NCBI GenBank assembly: GCA_027972325.1
Contig: JAPMOS010000015.1
Coordinates: 323,501 to 387,500 of the forward strand
Direction: 5' to 3'
Source: Paratrimastix pyriformis
Taxonomy: Eukaryota; Preaxostyla; Paratrimastigidae
Length of the DNA stretch: 64,000 nucleotides
Shown: piece by piece, positions 56,166-64,000 of the stretch
How positions within the stretch are numbered: position 1 is the first letter of the stretch
Layout of the letters: every line of letters begins with the position of its first letter
Notes under the pieces: generated by a model
Database searches by the model: none
Told to the model about the DNA's origin: nothing
The model's input: the letters and a program-made list of their open reading frames with translations, nothing else
Made by a program: the position numbers and the translations under genes

Positions 56166-57340
56166 TCAGTCCAAGTCGGTGGCGGGCGGCGGACATCTCG
56201 GACCCTGGGGGCGTGGTGCGACTGGTGGGGCGCCCGCTGGTGGTGGTGGTGGTGGTGGTGGTGGTGGTGGTGGTGGTGGTGGTGGTGGTGGTGGTGGTGG
56301 TGGGGCGCCAGGCGGTGGTCGTGATGGGGCGCCTGGTGGGGCCACTGCCGGGGGCTGCCTCGGAGGAGCAGATGGATGAGATGACCCCTGGCGGCTCCGA
56401 GTGGTCAGGGCCTCCTTGAGGGGGTGCTGGCCGGTCACCTCGACCAGGTCGGCACGGCCCTCGAGCCCCGAGCGGAGCACGAGCCGCTTGGCGAAGAAGC
56501 CCATCAGCAGGTCCACCTCGGCCCGGCTCTTGATCATCTCGTGGCCCTTGGCGAACTCGTGCAGCGCCACGGCCGTCATCCCGCCGGGCTTCTTGAGGAA
56601 TGCCGCCTGGAGGAGAGGCCGGGTTGGGTGGGTGGAGTGGGATGCGACGAACCTTGCGGCGGCACAGCTCCACGGGAACCGTGGTGTCTCGCGTCCCGTG
56701 GATCACCAGCACCGGTGTCTGCGCCCCGGGAGGAGGTGTCCCGGGTGCGGGAGGTTGCCCTGTCAGCAGGCACTCCTCCAGCACGGTGTCGCTGATGGCA
56801 ACCACCCCACCCAGAGGATGTGGCCACGTGCGCGCGGCTTCAACCGCAGCGAGTGCCCCCTACCGCCGAGCAGAGAATCTCGTCAGCTGAAACAACGATC
56901 CGGGCACAAACATTCGAAAAACCCAGCATAAAAATCCGGTCGGGTGAGAACCCGAATCGAGTCGTGAGTATTCTGAAAACATCGTGGAGCTTCCCAATCG
57001 AAAATGTGAGCGATCGAAGACGACGAGTATCTGAGGCTGTGGGAGTGATCAGTTCGCCGTTCGACTCAAATGCAACTGTCCATGCGCCACCTTCGGGGAA
57101 GAGGGGGACTGGTACTGGACCCTTCAGGGATAAGCTGCATGTCTGAGGAAGCCGCATTCTGAGTGCAAGGTTTGCAAAGGGGGCGGGGGTGTCGCCGAGC
57201 CCATGAAGCAGTATCAGCACATTGGTGTCCCGACCATCTGCGGCAAACAAAGGTTGTTGCCCGACAGAGCGGCAACACAGACCACATGAATGATGAAATA
57301 CAAACTCTAAAGGAAAGTCTGCGGGAGAGGGGGACAACAT
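56166..57340 (-). CDS. Alpha/beta hydrolase, phospholipase/carboxylesterase (acyl-protein thioesterase) family
   Basis: The ATG at 57340 gives MLSPSPADFPLEFVFHHS, then LILLHGLGDTPAPFANLALR (oxyanion region). The nucleophile motif GFSNG is formed by joining LGFSN to GALAAVEAARTWPHPLGGVV across an intron with a gtttgt donor. The acid is in VLVIHGTRDTTVP and the histidine in EFAKGHEMIKSRAEVDLL, so the Ser-Asp-His triad is complete and in order. Family members cleave small esters or palmitoyl-thioesters in the cytosol. The C-terminus runs through a GGT/ACC trinucleotide tract, adding a stretch of over 20 prolines before the stop at 56166. Convergent with VPS37. Confidence 0.8.
56237..56304. repeat. 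(GGT)n trinucleotide repeat, coding poly-proline
   Basis: About 22 perfect GGT units on the plus strand. In the hydrolase frame they read as consecutive prolines near the C-terminus, so the tract appears to be translated and not intronic. Confidence 0.8.
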
Positions 57341-57417
57341 TCGGTCCCGTGCTTTTTTTCCGGACGGGGGAAGGCTGACGCGAGGGGAGGAGTCCACAGT
57401 TTTCTCTTTAGGCGAAG

Positions 57418-60400
57418 CTACCCGAAAAGACTTAGGATGCTGGCGGCCATTTCCTTGTGGCTCAAGGCGGACGGTGCCGGGGAGGGCACTGGGCTGGGGG
57501 TGGTGGCCGCAGCCGAAGCCGAGGAAAGTGGGAGAGGAGGGACCGATGGGGAGGCGGGGGCCATGGGGGACATGCCCCCGAAGAGGGTCAGCATGCCCCC
57601 TTGGCCCTGTGCGCTGCTTGAGGAGACGGGGGCAGAGATCGGGGATTCGCCGGGGGGCGCCGGGGGGCTGATCGAGGGCCCCTGCCCCTGCCCCTGCCCC
57701 TGAGCGGCCGCGAAAAGGTCGTTGGGGACGACCACCGCGGGGGGGCGCGGGGTCCGCCGGGGGGCCGGTCCTGCCGGAGGTGGGGGTGGGGGGGGGGGGG
57801 GAGGAGGAGGCGGGCTGGCCATGGTGGCGAAGAGATCGGTGGGGGGCGACGATGGCTGCTGATCTGGCGGCCCGGGATGGGCGGGCATGGGCATGGGCAT
57901 GGGGCTGGCGCGGGTGGCCCCGGGGTCGAACTCGGGGTCGGGGACCTCAGCCCCGGCCGGGGGCGGGGGCGCCGAGGGCAGCCCCAGGGTGGCCATGGCG
58001 GAGGGGTGCGCCTGGGTGGCCGAGGCCTCGTCGAAGAGCGAGTGGCGGCCCCCGAAGAAGAGCGACCCGCTGTCGGCCGGGGCCGGGGCCGGGGCCGCCG
58101 CCTCCTCGAAGATGGATCCTGACCGTCCGCTGGCCGCCGCCGGCGCCTCGGGGGCCGCGTCGAAGAGACTCCCGCCGGCGGCTGCAGGCGGGCCGAAGAG
58201 GCTGTCCGAGTGGGCCGATGCGGCGAAGAGGTCGTTCGATGGCCCCACCGACCCCGACCCGAACAGGTCGCTCCCGGCCGGGGGCGGCGGCGAGGGGGCA
58301 GCCCCGAAGAGGTCGTTGTGGCCACCCGCGGGGAGGGGCGAGGGCGAGGGCGAGGCGGGGGCCTCGGGGCCGAACAGCGAGGTGGTGGCGCCCCCCGAGA
58401 GCGGGGCCGCATACTCTTGATGGGGCGCGCCGGTCGCGGGCTGGGCGGCGAAGAGGGACAGGGCCCCGGGGGTGGCAGCAGGCCCCGCGGTGCCGAAGAA
58501 GCCCGCGTCAGCAGGACTCTCGTTGGGCTGCGGCTGCTCCTGGTGCTGCGGGGGAGCAGGGGCAGGGACAGGGGCAGGGGCAGCAGCAGGGTGGTCGGCG
58601 GGCGGGGCCTCGTCGAAGGGGTTGTTGCCGACCGTCTCGGCCTGGGCCGGACCGAAGAGCGACAACGCGGGTGCGGCGGGTGCTGCGGCCGGCCTGAAGA
58701 GCGACATCGCGGGGTGGCGGGGCCGTGACTGGCGGGGCGGCGGGGGCGGCGGGGGCGGCCGGCGTCTGGGACCCGAAGAGGGAGGTCGAGGTGGGGGCCG
58801 CAGGGGCGGGGGCGGGGGCCGCAGGGGCGGGGGCGGGGGCCGCCTCTTGGGGGACCTCGTCGAAGGGGTTTGTGCTCGCCGTCGGAAGGGCCGGGGCCGG
58901 GGCGGTGGGCACAGTGGCGACCACCACAGCCGGGGCGAGGGGCGGCGGGCTGGCCGTGGCTGTGGCGGCAGGGGGCGGCTCGGTGGTTGGGGCAGCAGCG
59001 GCAGCAGCGGCAGGAGGCGGTGGGCGGGGCGAGGGCGGGGCGGCAGGGGGCGTGGCTGCAGCAGGTGCGGGCGGGGCCGGCCGGCATGTGCCCGTCCACA
59101 GGGGGTCGCCCAGGAAGGGATGCTCGGGCAGCACAGCCGCGAACCTGCGCGCGCAGACACCCCCACGCCGGCACGGCGACCAGCCAACCACGACACACAT
59201 TCACACATCGGTGAGCGCGGGGGAGCAAGAGCCGATGCCGCCGCCGCTGCTCTCCTCGCCTGCCCTGCCGCGCACCGGCACGACTGCCACCGCTCATGCT
59301 CCTGGTCATGACCATGCTCCTGGTCATGGTCATGCTCCTGGTCATGCTGGTCATGCTGGTCATGCTGGTCATGCTGGTCATGCTCCTCCTGGTCATAGTC
59401 GCCCCTGGTCACGGTGACGGTCATGGCCAGGACCATCTGGTCGGCCATAGAGGCGGTGCATGGTCTCGGCCCAATCCCGTGAGGCCCATCGGGGGTGGGG
59501 CGCCGACGGACCGGTCGAGGAAGGGGCGGCACTCGGGGCCGAGCGGGAGGGCGCCCGCCAGGGGGGGCGCGTAGGCAGCGAGGGTCTGGACGAGGGTCAT
59601 GTGCGCCCGGGCGATCAGCTCCAGCTGGCCCGCCACCAGCCCCTCGGGGCTCGGGAACTGCCCCCGCCACACGCGACCGCCCGCAACAGAAGAGCCTTGA
59701 AGAAACGGGGAGGGAGGGAGGAGGTGGAGGGAGGTGGAGGGGGAGGGAGGTGGAGGAGGTGGAGGGGAGGAGGAGGAGGGGGTGCGGTGCAGGGGGGCGC
59801 GGGGGTGCGGCGGGCCGACCTGGGCCAGCACGTTGGCCTGGAAGGCGCGCCGCTGGGCGGTCACCAGCCGGAGCAGCTGCAGGGGCCGCTCCACCAGCGG
59901 GCCCGAGGCCGCGTCTGGAGGGAGGCCGGGCCCGGACCGGGCGGCGGTGAGGGGAAGGCCATCGGAGGGCGGGGCAGGGCGGGGGGACCGGAGGGTGGGG
60001 TCGGGTGGGGCTGCGGACCGGCGGCGCAGAGGGCGGCGAGGTGGGAGCCGATGATGCGCTGGGCCTCGGGCTCGGCCGTGGCCAACATGACCGTCCCCAG
60101 GGCCTGCGTACACAGCATCCGCAGCTGGGGAGGGACGGCGCCGGCAAGGAGCCCAGCGGAACGGAGCGGAACGAACGATCATGGTGGGGCGGGACGGGAC
60201 GAGAGGAAGGGGACGACGGATGGCTGCGGGGGGATCGGGGCGGGGCCGACCTGCCAGCTGCCCACGTTGGCCCCTTCCACCAGGCGCGCCACGAGGGAGT
60301 CTCGCGCAGCGGGGTCGCCCTCCTGCAGGCACCGACGCCACGCCACACCCCCACCCATCGACAGGCGATGAGACGCCCGCCATCCCCATCCCCATCCCCA

Positions 60401-62010
60401 TCCCCATCCCCATCCCCATCCCCATCCCCATCCCCATCCCCATCCCCATCCCCATCCCCTCATCGCTCGAGCCGCCGGGCGGACGGACGCAGAGGGCGGC
60501 TCCGCGGATGCCGAGGGTCGTGACGACGGCCTCCGTCAGCCGCTCGGAGGCCCCGGGCGCATCGTACAGCTCCACCAAGAACTGGCACACAGACACACAC
60601 ACCCGAGGAGATGAGGCGGGGGTGCACGGCGGTGGGTGGCGGGGGCAGTGGCAGTGGCAGTGGCAGTGGCAGTGGCAGACCTGCAGGACGGCCCTGCGGC
60701 CCGTGGGGCCGTACGCGGCGACGTCGGTGAGAATGTCGCCCAGGGTCGTGCTGCAGGCCGCATCCACGAAGAGGGCCGGGCCCCTGGCGACACGGGGGGG
60801 GGGGGGGGGGGGTAGGCACAACGGAGGCAGTAGAAGGCGGGGGATGGGGGATGGGGGATGGGGGCTGGGGGATGGGGGGCCTGGCGGACATTGCCGCGGG
60901 GGCGCAGATGTGCCTGAGGGCGCTCCAGAAGAGCGGCAACACAGCCTGCCCCGAGACCGCCAGCCGCTGCCGGATGGCCTCCAGGAAGACTGAAAGGGGC
61001 GCGGGCGCGGGCGCGGGCGGGGCGGTGGGGGTGAGCATGAGGGCTCCGCCACCCCATCTGTCTGGGGGGCGGGTTTGGGGGTCGCGGGTCGGGCGGACGG
61101 ACGGGACCACTGGATGGACCGCTCGGCCCGCAGCTCGGCCTCGACGAGGCGACCCAGGGTCGCGGGCCCGCAGCAGACCAGCGGCTGGGCAACACCGCCA
61201 CACGAGAGCACCCACGCCACCCCACGACCGACCGACCGACCGACCGACCGACCGACCGGACCATCAGCTCCGCAAAGCCCAGCGAGGGCCCGGCGGGGAA
61301 GGGCGGGGGCGGCAGGGCGGCAGACCCTGCGGTCGCGCTCGGAGGCTGCGAGGGGCCCGACGGGCGGGGCGGGCAGCCCCAGCTGGGCGGGGGCGAGGGG
61401 CGCCGGGGCGGGGCCCATGTGCAGCAGCCAGACCGCCCCCAGGGCCGCCTGGGTGCGCAGGGCGGGCAGTCGGTCGCGCAGGTAGCGCGAGAGGGGCGGG
61501 AAGAGCGGCTGCAGCAGCTGGGTCGCACGGGCTGCGTGTCGAAGGAAAGGAGGCCCCAACCCCATTCGGGTGAGGGCCGGGGCCGGAGGGTCAGAGCGGG
61601 GTGTGTGTATGGGGGTGTGATGGTGGGAGGGCGAGGGGATCGGGGTGCGGACCGCTCCCCAGGCGGGTCGTGACGGCGCGGGCCAGGGCGACGGCGGTCC
61701 GGAGGACGGCCAGGATGACGGGAGGAGGCGGGCCCCGCCGGGCGGCGGCGGCGGCAGCAGCAGCAGAAGGGCTGGCCAACGTCTGTGCCCGGGGGAAGGG
61801 AGGGCGAGGGGAGGAGGAGAGGGTACGTCGGTTGGGCAGCGAGGGAGATGGAAGGCAGCGACACAATTCGGGTCGTGGCCGGTGCCAATGGACAGCCCAA
61901 GGATGAGGATCCGGGCCCCAGAGGCTGGAGCAGGTACATTCCATCCGGCAGAAAGGGACGATCCAGGTTCCGGACAGGCAGTGCGATCTTGTGGAAGCTG
62001 CTGAAATGGA
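57418..62010 (-). CDS. Alpha-solenoid protein with LF-repeat / NPF tail (possible endocytic or coat adaptor)
   Basis: The helical N-terminal and middle exons include RATQLLQPLFPPLSRYLRDR, VFLEAIRQRLAVSGQAVLPL, TLGDILTDVAAYGPTGRRAV, FLVELYDAPGASERLTEAVV and QALGTVMLATAEPEAQRIIG, each separated by short introns. This suggests HEAT-like repeats. The tail (about 59110-57421) is Pro/Ala/Ser-rich. It carries about 17 short [DSNT]LF[GADE] motifs plus two NPFDE motifs, and ends ILSLFG-TAG. NPF motifs bind EH domains, and short Phe/Leu motifs bind coat-adaptor ears, so a trafficking role is plausible but inferred. The start is unresolved. An AT-richer valley at 61840-62160 suggests a 5' end there, but it could be internal to one longer gene. 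Confidence 0.5.
59286..59400. repeat. GGTCATGCT / CTCCTGGTCATG tandem repeats
   Basis: Repeats of 9-18 bp. In the minus-strand gene, a phase-correct splice after LDR would place them in frame as EEHDQHDQHDQHDQEHDHDQ-like His/Asp/Gln/Glu sequence, so they may be translated or intronic. Confidence 0.6.
60383..60458. repeat. (CCCCAT)n hexamer array
   Basis: About 13 perfect CCCCAT units lie between exons of the minus-strand solenoid gene, where they are ATGGGG in sense. They are internal to a gene, so a telomeric origin is not supported. Confidence 0.85.
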
Positions 62011-62169
62011 ACCGAGCGTACAAGAGGGCCACCTTGCGGTTACCCCATCCCAAAAATCCGAACCAAATGCAATTTGCAACACTTGGTTCGAATCACACGG
62101 AAATCACTAGTAAAAGGCGAGTGATTTTTTCGATCTGTGATTCGAATGCCCCAAAGCGCCGCCGCCGCC

Positions 62170-64000
62170 CCTTCATGCCCAGCCGCCCCTCCAAAAGGTT
62201 ATGGGGCCGCCAGACCGAAGCGGCGGCAGTCGCGGAAGAAGAAAGCCCGCCCGCAGCCGCGCCGAGGATGGTCGGGGGCATCGGGTCGGCCCCCTCTGGG
62301 CCAGCCTCGGTGGCCCGTGGGGACGGGGGCGGGGAGTCATTGGCGCCGGCCTCGCCCTCCGCCGGGCCCGTCTGGCTCCCCGCCTGGTCTGCCGCCCCCG
62401 CGCTGGCCGGAGCAGCAGCCCTGGACAGGTGGCCCCAACCCCCCCGGGATGAGCCATCGGATGCGGGAAGGCGGGCGATGCGGACGAGGTGGCCGGGGCC
62501 GCCTGGAGGGCCGTGCTGGGGGCCGCGTCGCCCGGGTTGGAGACCGGCTGGCCGGCGGCCTCGGGGGGCAGCTCGAGCAGGCTGCCCAGCAGCCGGCCCA
62601 TCAGCGGCACCCGCAGCGTCGCCCCCGAGGGCTGCGCAAGGGCGGGGGGGATGGGTGGCGGGGACGGGTGGTGAAGACAGGAGGACGAGAGGCCCCCGTG
62701 GTGGGAAGCCCCCCGGCGGGCAGACAGACCCAGGTGGGCAGCTGGCAGAAGGCCCGGATGGCCGCCAGGGCGGGGGCCAGGGCCAGGGGCGACTCGGTCG
62801 GGGAGGACATGGGCAGGCAGGGCGCCACCTGGGCCGGGGGGGCGAGGGGCGCCTTCTCCTTCTTCGGCGCCTCAGCCTGGGGGTTGGCTGTGCGCGCGTG
62901 CGGGGATGGGGCGCCCCGGTCAGCAAGACAAGCCGCCCACCGAGGGGGCGCCCCCAGGGCGGGGCCTGTGGGGTGGGCAGACCGAGGACCAGGTCGGCCC
63001 CCATGGCGGCCAGGAGGCAGCACAGGTTGGCGCTGGTGGCGGCCAGCTCGGTGCCCGTGTTGGGGCTGACGGCCCCGTCCTCCTCGCCGCCGCCCTCGAT
63101 GCCGCCCGACTGTGGAGCGCAAGAAGTCACCGAGCCATCGCGAGGCGCGGAGGGTGCCGCCAGGTGAGGATGGCGGTGCGGTGGGGGATGATGCGCTGGG
63201 CGGACCTTGCCGTGCCTGGCCATGCGGGCGAGCAAGGCGGCCGTGTCGGCGATGAGGCCCGCCAGCCGCACCCGGACGATGGGGTGCACGGCCGCCAGCG
63301 GGCTGGGCGGGACGGGCAGCGGAGAGGCCTTGGTGCCGGGGCCCAGAGCAGGGGCGGGGGGCCCCGACGGGGCCGCCACCACATAGGCCGCCTGGCAGAA
63401 GCTGCACACCACACGCGAGATCACCTTGGCCGTGTCCTGCCATTGTGGGAGGGGAGGGGAGGGGGAGGGGAGGGGAGGGAAGGAGGTGGTGGAGGAGAAG
63501 GGAGGAGGTGGAGTGGAGGAGGAGGGAGGGTCAGTCACATGAGACCGATTCAACCCGGCCGGGGGGGATGTACACATGGATACATGGACGGGCGTGGCGG
63601 GCGGAAACCGGGCGGGCGGGGGAGCGCGACGGACGGGGCAGAGGGCGCCCTGGAAGAGCTGCAGGGCGTGGGCAGCCCCATGTGGGACTGGGCCGAGGCC
63701 CTTCAGCACGCCCTGGAAGAACCGCTTGAACCCGTCGGGGCCCAGCCGGTCGGGTCCCCGCCGCCAAGTGGGCGCGGCACGTGAAAGAACCCTGCGACAG
63801 CAGCAGCGCCAAGGCGGCAGCCTACGCGGGGCGTTGGGTCGACGGCAAGTGGCTGTGACGATGGGGGAGGGATCCAGGGGAGGGGAGGGTGAGGGAGGGC
63901 CGGGGAGGCGGGCCTGCATGACGGCACGCTCGCCGGTCACGAAGGCATCGACGGTGGCCTGAGAGCGGAGCCATCGGAACGAGAGTGTCGAGTTTTTCTG
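62170..64000 (-). CDS. Helical protein, partial (5' end off the window)
   Basis: Exons read from the right edge: LRSQATVDAFVTGERAVMQ, FKRFFQGVLKGLGPVPHGAA, WQDTAKVISRVVCSFCQAAY, HPIVRVRLAGLIADTAALLA, TGTELAATSANLCCLLAAMG, ALAPALAAIRAFCQLPTWVC and VPLMGRLLGSLLELPPEAAG. They form amphipathic helices in an alpha-solenoid style and are linked by short introns. It runs in the same direction as the LF-repeat gene and could be its N-terminal half. A stop shortly after ITRLLLVISV near 62093 and the AT-richer valley argue for a separate gene. No family recognised. Confidence 0.4.

Noticed and set aside
60383-60458. CCCCAT repeat as telomeric or interstitial telomere
   Set aside because: The unit is not a known telomere repeat and it sits in an intron-like gap inside a gene; other simple repeats of many unit sizes are equally common here.
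62080-62100. GGTTCGAATC, resembling a tRNA T-loop
   Set aside because: The flanks do not form a T-stem, acceptor stem or anticodon arm on either strand.

Overview
This is a protist-like nuclear genome: a very GC-rich, gene-dense, intron-rich stretch from a unicellular eukaryote whose lineage I cannot fix. It carries core eukaryotic housekeeping genes, each broken by many short introns. These include topoisomerase II, the CCA-adding enzyme, ARL1, ESCRT-I VPS37, RAB3GAP1, TMEM147, ZNF511, UBE2O, F-box proteins and a VPS13-type lipid-transfer protein. TAA, TAG and TGA all end genes, so the code looks standard. I saw no rRNA, convincing tRNA, CRISPR array, transposase or reverse transcriptase.

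Three genome-wide habits recur. (1) Introns start with GTCYG (GTCCG or GTCTG) instead of GTRAGT, and end in AG. (2) Genes alternate between head-to-head pairs, with start codons only about 55-120 bp apart, and tail-to-tail pairs with 65-175 bp between stops. (3) Base composition is polar: each head-to-head junction is a local AT-richer valley, and genes become extremely GC-rich towards their 3' ends. Many introns carry long C homopolymers on the sense strand.

Layout: <1-6391 (-) UBE2O-like E2/E3 with an embedded bacterial-type cpYpsA (SLOG) domain; 6511-7736 (+) calponin-homology protein; 8261-8840 (-) HNH-type zinc protein; 8944-9330 (+) small CXorf65/C22orf15-like protein; 9819-19545 (+) TOP2 with a PIP-box in its tail; 19842-27016 (+) RAB3GAP1; 27179-28047 (-) TMEM147; 28122-29439 (+) ZNF511; 29505-30777 (-) F-box/LRR; 30838-32488 (+) CCA tRNA nucleotidyltransferase; 32663-33586 (-) ARL1; 33679-36229 (+) UNC93/MFSD11-like transporter; 36230-37158 intergenic, with one copy of a 70-bp repeat; 37159-37620 (-) doubtful small gene; 37675-39459 (+) coiled-coil/proline-rich unknown; second repeat copy at 40026; 40141-41613 (+) acidic/helical unknown; about 41980-51740 (-) VPS13-like protein with a PH domain; 52059-53590 (-) F-box protein; 53631-54162 (+) small unknown; 54337-56017 (+) VPS37A-like; 56166-57340 (-) alpha/beta hydrolase; 57418-about 62010 (-) alpha-solenoid protein with an LF/NPF repeat tail; about 62170->64000 (-) a further solenoid gene, or the start of the same one.

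Functionally the set leans to membrane traffic (RAB3GAP1, ARL1, VPS37, VPS13-like, LF/NPF adaptor-like protein) and ubiquitin (UBE2O, two F-box proteins). The genes are not co-functional clusters. The most unusual object is the UBE2O protein, which contains an intact-looking nucleotide-binding cpYpsA domain in the same uninterrupted 2.4-kb exon as UBE2O-type sequence.
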